Assembly: GCA_032622095.1 (NCBI GenBank)
Contig: CP136064.1
Coordinates: 110,350,004 to 110,414,003, forward strand
Origin: Siphonodentalium dalli
Lineage: Eukaryota > Mollusca > Scaphopoda > Gadilida > Siphonodentaliidae
Direction: 5' to 3'
Length of the DNA stretch: 64,000 nucleotides
Each line of letters starts with the position of its first letter. Position 1 is the stretch's first letter. The position numbers were made by a program, and so were the translations under genes. The notes under the pieces were generated by a model. It did not search any database, had not been told where the DNA came from, and worked only from the letters and a program-made list of their open reading frames with translations. Below, one piece after another: positions 11,088 through 22,829 of the stretch.

Positions 11088-11655
11088 GATTATGCCGACG
11101 GATTCAGTCATGCAAAGTGTAAAATCCAAGATGGCTGCCGGCGGCCATGTTTTTAATTGAAAATCGTTCAAATTCGACAGCTCTCATCTAGAGGTGATCC
11201 TAATCATGCCTGTACATTTACAAAACATTTCTACGGTATAAATATGCGGGCTGCGGGGTGTGCCGATGGATTCAAATTTGAAATCCGCGATGGCTGCCAT
11301 GTTTTTTTTTTTTTTTTTTTACGAATTTAGAAATAATCGATGGCAACCATCTAGAGGTCACCCCGAATATCCGTATGAAGTTTGACGACGATCGGATGAG
11401 GAATGTGGCCTGTAGTGTGTGCCAAAGTATTCAGTCATATCATGCAAAGAGTAAAATACAAGAGGGCTGCTGGTGGCCATGTTTTTCAACGAATTTCGGA
11501 AATAATGGATGGCTTATATTTGGAGGTCACCCCGAAGATCCATATGACGTTTGGTGGCGATTAGAGAGGGATGTGGTATGTAGGGCGTGCCAAAGGATTT
11601 AGTCATGCACAGAGTAAAATTCAAGATGGCTGCCGGCGGTTTTCACATTTTTCCA
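11088..11655. repeat. Tandem array of about 165-bp units
   Basis: The marker 'tgccgacggattcag / tgccgatggattca / tgccaaagtattcag / tgccaaaggatttag' falls at about 11094, 11260, 11420 and 11588, giving three units plus a partial fourth. Each unit carries 'aagatggctgccggcggccatgttttt' or a variant and, in most, 'gaggtcaccccgaa'. Divergence between units is appreciable. The 75-codon ORF at 11375 is a by-product. Confidence 0.8.
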
Positions 11656-12160
11656 TCAAAAAAATAATTTGACATCCCACCCAATAAGGGATTTTCGCCC
11701 ATATATAGGCCTAAATACATTTGTGCAGATTTCAAACTTTTATAAATGGTTTCGAGATATATAAGGGTGATTCTCCCGTAAACGAGCAAACCCATGTCCT
11801 GCGTTATTAGTTCATCCTATGAGAAACAATGGCCACCATACATAAAAGTGATGGTAATGATCTTGTAGCTCACGATACAGGCATTTATTAGAGACATTTC
11901 GGGTTTAGTATGGACGTGTGACAACATATATATGCCAGTGTATATTACAGGCTACGTACCCCGAAACAGCATGTCCCAAATCAAAGGCATTCAACTTCCC
12001 TGATTGTTCCCATTCGCCACCGAACGATTTATCTTTAAACCAATTAATATTCTTGTGCCGAATTTTGCACTGAACGCCATGCAATTCGTATAATTTTTAT
12101 GAAATTAAATATTTAGTTAGTGGAAAGCATGTGAAGTTTTCCAAAAGCATGTCCCGTTAT
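11656..12160. other. No recognised feature
   Basis: AT-rich noncoding DNA; I see no repeat or gene here. Confidence 0.4.
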
Positions 12161-12167
12161 ATAGAAT

Positions 12168-12566
12168 CATTACCCAAACGCACGATAAAGACGGCTGTAT
12201 TTTCACCAGAAACATAGCTTGTTCATATCGATGGTTGCATCGTGGAGTAAATATCCTTTAATGTCTAGAAAAAATAAACCCGGGTTATGTTTCCTTGAAT
12301 AATTTTTCAAAATCAACCTTTGAAACTAGAAATCGCTAGCGTATATTTATTCAGCGTCATTACACAAACGCAGACCGTTTAAATGTTACATGCTGTAGGC
12401 GAACGATTAAAAGTTTATTTCGAAAGCTCGCAGCGGTTGTTTGTTCATAAACTAGTTCATTTTCATAGGTGATGGATATTCAAAATATAAGAGCGCGCTG
12501 AAACGAAAATCGTCATTACCCAAACGCGTCATTACCCAAACACTCCTTCTGTTTGGGTAATGACGC
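12168..12566. repeat. Repeated TCATTACCCAAACG motif ending in a perfect hairpin
   Basis: The motif tcattacccaaacg (one base changed in the second copy) occurs at about 12168, 12358, 12513 and 12529 in direct orientation, and inverted at 12551. The last two form a perfect 16-bp stem (12526-12541 with 12551-12566) around a 9-base loop. No coding frame. Subterminal repeats of a transposon or a local expansion are both possible. Confidence 0.7.
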
Positions 12567-13675
12567 AATTTTAATTTTGAAATATCCAGAGACGCAAACA
12601 CGATCTAACAAATAAAACATGTTAAGGGATGATCTGGGTGTAAATAAAAAGAACAAATATGACATATGGATTAGTTTTAGTGCGTTTATATAAAATCGGG
12701 GGGGGGGGGGGTGAGTGAATGAGTGGTGGGGTGGGGGTGATCAACGGAATCTGACGAATTCTCTAAATGGATTGACGTTTACATCAAACAATCTCAGTGA
12801 GAAGCAGATGACAGTTTGAAAAGTCAATCTTTTCAACAATCGTTCTGCATGCGGGGCGATTTCCGGCTCGTGTGTTATACCAACGGCGTCAAAATACACA
12901 TTTTGGACCATCAGAATATCACATTGACAATTCTATCTGATTGAGCGCACCGAGAAACCCCCAAATACCAAATTTCAGTTCAATATCTTGAAACATGTAA
13001 GAGAAATCCATCGACAATGTTTTCTACTCTAAATTATCATTGCAATTTGGCGAACCCCCTGGGGAACAGACTTTGATTGACGTATGTTCACGTTGTCTAC
13101 ATCAGAGTTCCTCGATCGTTTGGAGTCAAACCAAGTGTACGAGGGACCAGGGCATGCCCGACTTGATAGGAATCGCCTTTTATGCGATCAAAATCTGTTT
13201 CCAATTATCATATCTGAACGCTGTATTCGTTGTCCTCTTAGAGAGTTTGAACTCACGCCCACAAAGCACATCAATTTCCACCACGTATATTCAAATGGCT
13301 GTATCTCATAGACGTCTCAACGTGCGGAGCTACGCAATACGTCGTTTGGACGGATACATCATCGGCTACTCAAACAATATATACTCATAACGATAATTCA
13401 ACTATTAAAGGGCACATGTCAACAAGTTTTGGAGAAAGAGCGAATTTGACAATGACGTTGCCCTGATTCAACCCCCAAAAAACGTCATTAGCACATGCTG
13501 TAATGAACGACCTTGATTGACCTTGACCTGGCCCTATAATTTTGCCAAATGTCATTTTCGTGGTCACCAATATCTGTGCTACATACTCACATAAAATTCA
13601 TCGGCATGTGACATACTTTTTTTCCCCATAATTTTCTGGACGAAATTGTTCATTTAATGGAGAATCACCCATATG
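12567..13675. other. No recognised gene
   Basis: Contains a G-run (about 12698-12710) and G-rich 'gtggtggggtgggggtg' just after it. Two overlapping ORFs (13040-13390, 116 codons; 13084-13311) have no family resemblance that I can see. Confidence 0.35.
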
Positions 13676-13679
13676 ATTG

Positions 13680-14160
13680 TGATATACAAGTATAGAGGAT
13701 CTACAACGAGTTATGTTGGAATATATTATATTTTATTAAACTCGTTTGATAAATTTGATTCACAACGAGTCGTAGACGAAATGTGAATCAAATATATCAA
13801 ACGAGTTTCATAAAATCTTTTATCACATAATTTGGCCGTAAAAGCAGTTTCATAATTATCGGTAATAGACACGTTTAATATCAGCGCGTGCGATGACGTC
13901 ACGGCGTTCTTCAGATAACTTGCGATCGCTGTAGTTTATGATTGTTGTTTTCGATGAATATTTCGCGTTGCTTCGGGTTTATTTGATCATGTGATAAAAG
14001 GTATCTCACACTCGTCCTATTTTATACGTAATTTATCAACCTCGTCCTCTAAATTATATTTGAGCCTCGGTAAACCTCGGCTCAAATCGAATTTAGTGAA
14101 CTCGGTTGATAAATTCCGTATAAAATAGAAACTCATGTGAGATCCTCTATATATCACATG
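13680..14160. repeat. Nested palindromic element
   Basis: Outer ends 'tatagaggatct' (about 13691) and 'agatcctctata' (about 14140) are inverted. Within the left half, 'aaactcgtttgataaatttg' (13738) pairs with 'caaatatatcaaacgagttt' (13789). Within the right half, 'ctcacactcgtcctattttatac' (from about 14006) pairs with the complement of about 14110-14138, and 'atttgagcctcggt' (about 14057) pairs with 'cctcggctcaaat' (about 14076). It would fold into two adjacent hairpins closed by an outer stem. Likely a fold-back MITE. Confidence 0.75.
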
Positions 14161-17100
14161 AAAAAAACTAGAGTTTTATGCCTTTAAAAAAAATCAAGAT
14201 CTTTAAAAGAAGCTGAAAACTGCATGCAAAATGTATATATGCACGGCGTTGGCTGAGGCGCTTTACAACCGTATACGGCATTGCGTGCTCTGACTGGCGA
14301 CGAAAAATATAATAAAAATGTCCCAATTTGCCTCTTTGTTTTTGTGCCTATTTTCGTTAGTGCAACGAAGTTGCACAATAATTAAAATTTAACGAACAAA
14401 GCAATCATTTTTGCAATGTGCGGTGTTGGTCTCATGCGCGGTAATTTTGTTGGCACGATGCCAAGTATCTCGAAAAGCACGCGCCTATTCATCACTGTAC
14501 GACATAAATTATGAGATATAAGGAAACATGTAATGGATTTTTAAATGATATACTAGGGGTTTCATGTTATATAAGTGTATTTTTACATTGTAATTACACA
14601 GGGAAATGAAGATTATTCCTTAAATAAATGTGGGAACTTTAAATAGATAACATGTGTCCAAGGATCTGCAGATCATCTTATAAAAACAACAGCTGCCACA
14701 TATGCCCATGGAGGGGTTATATTGCCTAAGTGCATTGGCAGTCAGAAATCTGCAAAAGATGAAATTGTCCCAGAGGTGAATACTTTTTCAGAAAATGATA
14801 TGGTCCTACAAGGGTAAAATTGCATTTGGCAAAATTATCGGCCGTTTTGAAAAATCAACGAAAGCTCTGTAATCGGATACGGATAGTCGGAGGCCAAACA
14901 GATCGGAGCAGGATAAAGAGTGGACACCACTCAAAATAATCACATTTGTTAACACAAAAAACTGCTTTTGACGACAAGAATTGATTTTTTACGAATGTAG
15001 CAAGGACTATTTTATGATTTTGAATATGGTTATTATACTTTATATGCGATTGGCAGTGTTTACTCTACCAAAATCTCTTGTACGTAGACACATTATTTGT
15101 TCCAGCAACCGCGAACTCTTCGTGAATCACCACAAAAAGAAATCGACCACTCGAAATTGTTGTTAACGCCAGTACGGAGAAGATGTTAATAAGAGTTCGG
15201 AGAATGTGTTGTTGAATGCTACTGGAGTTGACTGGAGTAATACATTTTTGAAACGCCAGATACAAGTCTAGTTCTGGGAAAATAATCAAGTAGAACTTTG
15301 TCAAATTAAATTATAATCTAGTTGTTGTGTTCGGGATATCAATATTGATTAAATTGTATCAAAATTAAATATTTAAATGAACCAGGACCTGATATATATA
15401 GCCATTACGACAAAATTAACTGGTGTGGGAACTGGTGTGATCGGGGGTCCAGCGATATAGCACCAACTTCCACCACACACACTTATATATAATATAGGCA
15501 TCCCCACAATTTTATCGTCATGTAAATGTGTTGCTACGACGAAAATGTCAAACCAGGGAGGTTGGCGAAGGGTCTGAGTGGTAGTTTTCTTTACACCTTC
15601 AGCGATTGTACTTATAATGTTTTGTTCGAATTTAAATGGACGAGGATCGTTTTTAAGCATCAGTTATCACAAAATGTGATAAGGTGGTTGCATTTTTGCA
15701 AAGATGTATTCTCGATTAGGTTGATTACGGAAGTATACAATAAGTGATGAGGTTTTAACTATGCACTTTGTGAAAACATATTTATATGCTATAAATTGTG
15801 CAATAGGCTCCAGTTTTACCAGTGCTTCTTTGATAACCGTTCTAAATAAATATTATCCACGCCATCACGAAATTAAAAAATCATGGAGCTAGACATGCCA
15901 TGTTCACTATAAATTGTTTTATTATGAATTGTATTGTTTTTGGTAGCATGCAGACTGCCTTCGTTGGTGCTTATGCAAATAGATCGTATCGTATCACGAA
16001 TGAACATAAATTGTATATATGTAGTACCGAATATCTAAGTATGTGAAATTCGATTTACTCCTCATCGCACGTGGATTGGAAATTTATAACTTGTATCTCG
16101 AGCTTTCCGACTGTTTTACAACTCCCGACCGATATCATCCCTACGGTTGGAAATGTTCCAACTGAGTATAATAACCGAAAATCGGTGAAGATATAGGAAA
16201 CTGTTCGACTTCTGACCTAAAACAAAAACATTCACTCTAAATATGCTGGCTGTGATATCAAACTATCATGCCAACATCAACCCAACTTTGGTTTAATATT
16301 CCCATGGAATTTCTAACAATTGAAAATATTGTCCAAAATACCATGCCTACACGTCCATGCGTGTATAATATACGCCGAATAATAGACGACTGTGAACACC
16401 GTTAGTGGTTTGTACTCCATATATAGTTGTACAACAGTGACACAGATAAATCGACATTTGTTAACGTGACAATTTGTTGTGATATTTTATATACATTTTA
16501 TGGGAACTCTTAAATTTATAAATACGCGATGTATTGACAATAGTTTTCTCATGCACCATGTATAATGGCTGAGAATAATAAAGCATTACTTACTTACATT
16601 TTTCATGGATAACATATTGTCATATTAATATCTCACGTTTTGGTGATATTTGACAGCTTGACACTCTTTATAAACACGCAATCTTGTATTTTTCCAGATA
16701 CATTGAAAATTCGCATCCAAATAAACGTTATCTCTACTCCGTATTGACTGTTATTAGTCTTATATAGCTTGGAAAAAATATTGCTCCACACTATCTTTGT
16801 CTTACATTTTCGCAGCTGCTCGATAGAAACAGCCCCATGTTATCCATACAGGATTGGAGATCTGTGGGTTCTTTTTACACACGTATTTAGTAAATGTTAT
16901 ATTATAGAAATGTCATTCAGTTGAGCTTATTTGCTAAACAATATTGCCTATGATGCTCCTGAAACTGAAAATTTGACAAAACACGCCGTCATGATCATAA
17001 AATGGTTAAAATAAAAGAAAACATAAGATACTAATTAGAAGTAAATAACTATCGTGTCTTCGATTCCATGCCTGATCGACAGTGTAAGCGTCCCTTGCGG

Positions 17101-17500
17101 GGCAGGAACATTTTGTGAGAAATACAACCATTATACTCAGGTGGCTGAATGCAATGTTGGCACTAAGTCTTTTTCTCCTCCGAACTGAGTTTATCCTCAG
17201 GACTGGCGGAAGTCGATTACAGGGCGTGTGTATATATAGTCTAAGCGTTGCATGTGGGTACCATTGTGGCGTCAATATATTGACATTCTAACGTTTTTTC
17301 GGCACTATTTTCAAAAGCGCTCAATAATTCCATGCAGTTCCGGCTGCTTTGGTATGAGCAATTCACTTCATCCTAATTGAGACGTCATAACAGAGCATTT
17401 GAGGAAGGCTAGCCGTTGAGCGGGCAGGTTGTACATGCTCTGCGCTCTATGACTTGTCGCTGTTCCGGCCGGCTGAGCGGGATCGCTTGTGAGTTGTGTG
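14161..17500. other. Long stretch without a recognised gene
   Basis: AT-rich DNA with only short scattered ORFs (largest 95 codons, at 15373-15660 on the minus strand) and no transposon protein motif. I find no tRNA, no long repeat and no tandem array. A host intron or intergenic sequence, or very old repeats, would look the same. Confidence 0.4.
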
Positions 17501-17529
17501 GCCGATCTGAAAAGATCCTAGCCGCCCGA

Positions 17530-18336
17530 GCGATTCCGGCGTGAGCTGATTTGGACTTGGCAGGGGATTATGTTGCTAATCCCATCTGTCGCTGTCGCTG
17601 CCTTGGATAAACTGCGCATTGTGGATATCCTTAGCTGGACACTTACCCAGGCTAAGGGAGGCAATGTGCGTTTATCCATGGAGTACCGGACTGTTCCAGT
17701 AGTACCCTCTGCTGGCGGTACCTCGGAAGCTGGATTCCACCAGCGACCTACCATCCGGTACGGGGATCTGGACCTCTGGGATCAGAAGAGAAAGAAGAGA
17801 CAGAAGAAGACCCCCTCCAGGAAGAGAAGAGCCAAGTGGATACAGGGGCGAGCTGAGAGACACCCAGCTCCCCCCCCCACTTGGTTGCTGACCCGGTCGT
17901 CGATGACGTCACACCAGCTAGCAGGGACTCCGTTGATCTGCCTGAGGTCCCTGCTGTCGTCACGGAGACAGGCGGAGACAGGGACGCCGACACCACCAGG
18001 GACGTGCCTGCCGCCAGCTTCGCAGTGGAACTGGATTCACCACCTTGCCAGTTTTCACCAGGAGCGGATTTCACCACCACCGCCCCTGCGACGCCGAGAT
18101 ACCACGAGGAGCCGGCGTCGCTCACCGAAGAACAAAACAAATACATGGAAGAACAAGCAGCCGAACATCAAAATTTCTTGGAAGAACATAGAAGGCTGAA
18201 TGAGGAGTCGAGAGAAAAATATAAAAGAACCATGGAAGAACATCAAAAGACAATAGAACATCTTGTGAGACAACAACAACAATTGACATCTCCTCCATCT
18301 TCCGGGGAAAAGCAGCACCCCAAGAAAAAAAGTTAA
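17530..18336 (+). pseudogene. Repeat-encoded proline/charged protein (copy 2), frameshifted at a C9 run
   Basis: The first frame, open from before ATG 17570, encodes WTWQGIMLLIPSVAVAALDK, a 'VRLSMEYRTVPVVPSAGGTS' segment, then RYGDLDLWDQKRKKRQKK, a basic tract. At the run of nine C (17870-17878) the reading shifts to the frame of 17881-18336. That frame gives an acidic region (VADPVVDDVTPASRDSVDLP), then a Pro/Thr linker, then a charged helix likely to form a coiled coil (about 18120-18280; LTEEQNKYMEEQAAEHQNFL), ending at 18334-18336. One base short in the C-run explains the break. The same segment order occurs in the minus-strand copy at 334-1139. The 3' tail 'aaaatgaggggttaagg' at about 18408 matches that copy inverted. 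Function unknown; GC-richer than its surroundings, so introduced as a repeat. Confidence 0.6.
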
Positions 18337-18339
18337 AAA

Positions 18340-18490
18340 AGAAGAAATGAAAACTCTATAAAAATAGCTTCTTTTTTTTTTTATATGTATTTATCAATTA
18401 AAAGCTGAAAATGAGGGGTTAAGGAAAGGGCCCTTTCGAAGATCCCGGGGTTAGCCCCCCAAATCATTCTCCCTGCGTCAAACCGCTGTG
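18340..18490 (+). repeat. 3' noncoding tail shared by both copies of the repeat protein
   Basis: Blocks 'aaaatgaggggttaagg', 'cctttcgaa' and 'cccggggttag' recur inverted at about 345-450. This places the family's 3' boundary near 18490. The outermost bases of the two copies differ. Confidence 0.55.
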
Positions 18491-20514
18491 GACATTTATT
18501 ACGGGGCCCAGGTCGTGACTCGTCTTGGGAAAAAACACACACCGATACCTCTTTATTTCAATAACACGCATTATAACAATAATGATGTTTCTTTCCTTAA
18601 ATTGCACTTAGTAAGTTTTAACCACATGCAACATGTGAACAAACCATCGATCTATATTTATTGGATATGAAACTCTCGTTGTTGGCCCAGTGTTATTTTT
18701 AGCGAAATCTCGCGATCGGAGAGAACTGGCGAGAACTGGCGAGATTACTCTTTCGGCTTCATTCAACGAATTGACGTTCTTCAGCGTGACTGTTATTTTC
18801 TAGCGGAAAAAACGAGATTATTCATCAAATACAGTGAGTATATTATCAAATCTTATCGTCATCATACAGTAGAAGTAATACACTACGTTTTTTCGTTTAT
18901 ATTTAGTAATGACAGTTTGTAGTTTCCGTGTTTGCAACTGTTTTCTTCTACGTTTTTTCCTTTGTTTACAATGCGGTTTTTATTATGCGGTACATCGAAT
19001 GCAAATAATCGTAAATATCGATTTTATGCAACATATCCGAAGGATGTGACAGCATAAACTAGTATTTTTTGGATGTATATTGCTACATGTGTGTTGAATA
19101 CGACACCAGCAATTGAGATTTGTGAAATCCACAGTATGTTTCCTAATTTCGATGGTCTGGTCACCGTCTGGCAGAAAATTGAAAAGTCAAAAATAATGAA
19201 CGAAAGTTTGACTAAGACACATAATAAAAGTGCTAACTTTATGCTTAAGTCCTTTTGTAGTGCGAGTTTAAGTTTCACTTTTCTACTCATATTTTTTCTT
19301 TGAGAGATTTACTAAAATGTGTTTTTATGGTGGAAATTCAAATCACTTTGAATTTTTTACTATACTTTTACATATTCTTGGTTCTATGTCATCTGAATGT
19401 TTTTTCTTTTAGAAAACATACTCATGCATGACGCTTGTAAATTTTATTAATAACAAATGCATTGTTTTTGAGATATCAACATTTTATCCCTGTGATTTAT
19501 ATGTTGATATTAGCTTGTATATGAGGTAGTAATACAAGATGTAATAGTTAGATTTTGTAAATTGAATGGATGTAACACTATTTTCACTGAGTGAAATTAT
19601 GGCTAGAAGGTTAGCAATTGTACAAATTTAATTATAACCAGTAATTATTTTTTTATTTCAGGTGATTAGGAGATACTAATTGGACCATTTGCATAGCATT
19701 GCAGCTCAATCCTGTGAAACATCAGGTAAGTTAAATCAATTTACTCATGTCTTTGATTTTGGTTATATGCCTCTGCTCTCACAAAACATAACCAAAACCA
19801 TGTTGATATCTACATGTATGAAAGGAAAGGTCTATCAGGCTAACAACAAGCATACCTGGCACTGGTACATGTACATGTACTACAATATACGTCCATGAAC
19901 ACACGATCAGCTATACCACATCTAGATATATGGAAATTACGTTCCGGTGTCGACAGCAGTTTTTCCAACTCCAGTGAGCCATATTTCTCAAATTCGAGGT
20001 GAAACCAGGGAAAGTCACACCCAAACAGACAGACAAAGCTAAAATATGTGTGAAAATGTGTTTTCTCCTGCTTTAAATATCGCATTCGATTCTGTAAGAG
20101 GGCATGGAAATTTTGCATGCATGAGACATCAGTTGTCAGAGAAATATCGTCATTCTGGCATAGCACTGAGTTTCTGAGAGCATCACAGCTGTGGTGTTCT
20201 GCTGTCTTCTGGTTTCCACTCAAATTCATGCTGGTAATAAATAATAAAAATGTTTAATTTTGTGCTATAAAAGAGGCATGCCAGCCTTATTGTTGAATAC
20301 TGAATACCGTGTATGTTGGGCATATGAATCCCGAGTACCAGTTAACAGAGGGGTATGAATCCCGCACACCAACTGAACATGGCCTGACTCCCGCGAACCA
20401 AAAAGAGGGGGGTTGACACCCTTTCATATGATATCCAAAACTAATTTTACACACTTGGCCTGCATTGTTACAATTACAACACAACATCTATGTATACTTT
20501 TTGTCATATTGTAG
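18491..20514. other. No firm gene; possible upstream part of the Harbinger element
   Basis: A stretch at 18700-18740 repeats 'gagaactggc' and is rich in CG. A short segment at 19661-19724 is bounded by a polypyrimidine-AG and by gtaagt, so it could be an exon, but its frames contain stops. The minus-strand ORF at 19840-20229 (129 codons) has no recognisable motif. Confidence 0.3.
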
Positions 20515-21045
20515 ACACCTTCACCTGCAGAAGAGTGGAGAGACATATCCGGAGAATTCGAGGATAAGTGGGATTATCCATATTGCCTTTGTGTTATAGA
20601 TGGGCAGCACATAGCAATGAAACAACCAGAAAATTCAGGGTCAACATACTATAATTATAAAAAGATTCACAGTATTATGCTGATGGCACTCGTAGACGCA
20701 AATTATATACTTCTTTTTGTTGATGTCGGGGCAAAGGAAGATGTGATGATTCTGGCGTCTTCACAAACAGCACCCTATTTCAGAGATTACAGAATAACTC
20801 ATGGGAAATTCCCGACCCGGAACCGTTAAGGGCAACGACAAATAATGTGGATTTCCACCTTGTTGGTATGACTTATGAAGCCGTTTTTACACAGAACAGT
20901 CTAAAGTGTACATGGTATCCAACTAAGTAGGGCACGAAGAACTGTCGAAAATGCCTTTGGTATTTTGGCCAACATATTTCGGGCAAGTACTTATATCTTG
21001 GAATATTACAAAATATTATTTGGTAGTCAGTTGCTCTGTGGTAAA
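20515..21045 (+). pseudogene. PIF/Harbinger-type DDE transposase, broken
   Basis: After an acceptor-like 'attgtag', the frame reads TPSPAEEWRDISGEFEDKW, then PYCLCVIDGQHIAMKQP (first catalytic Asp in IDGQH), SGSTYYNYKKIHSIMLMALV and LLFVDVGA (second Asp in VDVGA). Near 20740 the frame shifts; the continuation gives DDSGVFTNSTLFQRL, IPDPEPLRATTNN and, after another shift near 20925, the ARR-TVENAFGILANIF segment with the catalytic Glu. This is the C-terminal DDE half of HARBI1-like transposases (full proteins are usually 350-450 aa). The N-terminal helix-turn-helix part is missing. At least two frameshifts make it non-functional. It ends at the Gypsy 5' LTR. Confidence 0.82.
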
Positions 21046-21056
21046 CAACAGAGTAA

Positions 21057-21285
21057 CATATTCATCTAACACTCACTGAAGTAGTTTAAATAAATCATGT
21101 GTACTATTATAGTCATCTAAATAATTCATTGTGTTGAATTTTTTACTTCACGTTATCAGAAGTTAAAGCCTGACTTCTGATGAAGTTAAGTTTTATGTTT
21201 GGCAGGACTATCATTTAATTTATCATTTACAAGTCATTGCATTCATCATTCATTAGATAGGGTTTCAACCCGGTGTCATTATAGG
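21057..21285 (+). repeat. 5' LTR remnant of the Gypsy element
   Basis: From 'tattcatctaac' to 'gggtttcaacc' it aligns in the same orientation with 30974-31190. Shared runs include 'ttaaataaatcatgtg', 'gacttctgatgaag' and 'aagtcattgcattc'. The two copies differ at many sites and by several indels, so the insertion is old. The exact LTR ends and primer-binding site are not resolved. Confidence 0.72.
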
Positions 21286-21336
21286 TAGATCTTATTCACA
21301 ACCAGGGCATATTGTTCTAGCCATTCTGGCAAACAC

Positions 21337-22320
21337 ATGGGGCGCGCACGATCTCGTATAACGTACTCATCAAGAATGGCCTTTGCAGAGAGCCAGTCAG
21401 ATGATTCTGGTGATGAACCGTCTTATGGGAGTTATCAGTCTTTGCCAATTTCTTCTAATAGAGGGCCAAAACAGGTTGCGGCCAAATTAGCAATCTTCAC
21501 TGGAAAAGAACACTGGAATGTATGGTTCAATCGTTATAATGCAGTATCAAATAGACAAGGGTGGTCGATAGTGAGCGTCTTTGTGAATTACTTCACAGGA
21601 CACAGGGATCTGCAGGGAACTTTGTATTTGGCTTTCTCAAAATATTGGGAATTATCCATTTATTTCCGAATTCGATGGTGGTTGCCCGGTGGTGGAAACA
21701 ATCAAAACTTACGCTGCACAATTTAGCAAACGAATTCAACAGCCCAATGAATCAGCCAAATGCTATTCGACAATATTAAAAACGCTTTATGACAAGTCCT
21801 ACTCTCATAGATGTAATGTTATCGATCATTAAGTACAATGTCATGATGTTTCAAAGACAAAGTTACGTCATTTGAGTCCTATTATGAGAGGAAACTTAAA
21901 CGACCAAAATGAGTTGTTAAAGTTGAAGGGCCTGGTCAGATTAAAACTGAGCAAAAATAGATATATGGGAAAAAGCCACATACGATACCACATTTGCACC
22001 ACCCAAGATAAATTTAGAAAATGAGGAAATAATAAAGAGCTTACTTGAAAGGATCTCAAAGTTAGGTGAAGTTCAGAAACCTTGGTTGAGGAATCAAGTT
22101 GGGAATCCCCAAATTGAATCAAATTATCCAAGGGTGGTAAACAGGGACATTACGCCGATTGTCTTTCAGCGTATTTCAACCTCAATTTTTCAGGCCAAAT
22201 GTAATATTTCTCATGTGTCACATGTTGTCAGCCAAGACGCCGATTTGACTAAGCCAAATGGTTTGTCTTTAAATGCTTCAGACCTGACACATGCGTAGGA
22301 AAGTGCCTAAATGTAATGGG
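21337..22320 (+). pseudogene. Gypsy gag remnant
   Basis: ORF 21337-21726 has an N-terminal spacer and then PKQVAAKLAIFTGKEHWNVW FNRY, the capsid-like N-terminal signature of invertebrate Gypsy Gag (F-T/S-G-K-E-x-W-x-x-W-F-x-R-F). It continues in a second frame (21561-21779; LQGSAGNFVFGFL-type sequence) and a third near 21740 (IQQPNESAKCYSTILKTLYD). Frameshifts occur near 21590 and 21720. A Ser-rich tail follows at 22086-22298. The zinc-knuckle region is not recognisable. Confidence 0.72.
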
Positions 22321-22339
22321 TTTATGTCGAGGGGACCAT

Positions 22340-22495
22340 ATACGGCGTTAAAGTCATTCCCACTGCTGACAAGGGTGTTAGCGTACACTACTTTCATAAC
22401 ATGTGTTTGATAAAATACCAAAGTGCAATCAACAGACACTTCAATCATTTTCATTGTTATCAAAGTGCTAGTGGCGATCCATTGTTAGTATGACA
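22340..22495 (+). pseudogene. Gypsy aspartic protease-like remnant
   Basis: One frame gives VKVIPTADKGVSVHYF, which resembles the retropepsin entry (xxVxFTADTGAxVTxxS) with the DTG triad changed to DKG. The stretch then loses the frame. The call depends on position between gag and RT and on this motif. Confidence 0.45.
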
Positions 22496-22636
22496 AATGA
22501 CTTTTTACTATTCAATTTTGTGACTTGAAATTTGAGAAAAAATTAGTGGCTGAAACTGCAGATGGCGATGATGGTCCAGTCGACATATTAAGGGAGGGGT
22601 TATTTATCTGCGAGGTACACCGGTACAGTGCATACA

Positions 22637-22822
22637 AGTTCATGTCGCTGATCAATTTGAAGTAATTGGACAGGTTTTGTCTCCATATGCGAGTGGCAGA
22701 GACCATGTTAGTGAGTGTTCATTGAAGAAGTTCATGTCGCTGATCAATTTGAAGTAATTGGACAGGTTTTGCCTCCATATGCGAGTGGCAGAGACCATGT
22801 TAGTGAGTGTTCATTGAAGAAC
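22637..22822. repeat. 92-bp tandem duplication inside the Gypsy pol remnant
   Basis: The segment starting 'ttcatgtcgctgatcaattt' at 22639 repeats at 22731 with one visible difference (t/c in 'ttttgtctcc'). The encoded VADQFEVIGQVLSPYASGRD is therefore present twice. It arose after the element was inserted or in its immediate ancestor. Confidence 0.85.
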
Positions 22823-22829
22823 ACTACTC

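Noticed and set aside
12526-12566. Hairpin as a transcription terminator or CRISPR-like repeat
   Set aside because: Eukaryotic context; the motif copies are irregularly spaced with no spacer structure.
14161-17500. Possible host exons among short ORFs
   Set aside because: No splice-consistent series, no domain and no codon bias that I could see.
17672-18318. Minus-strand ORFs of 63-132 codons
   Set aside because: Antisense of the repeat protein copy 2; Ser/Val-rich antisense composition, no support.
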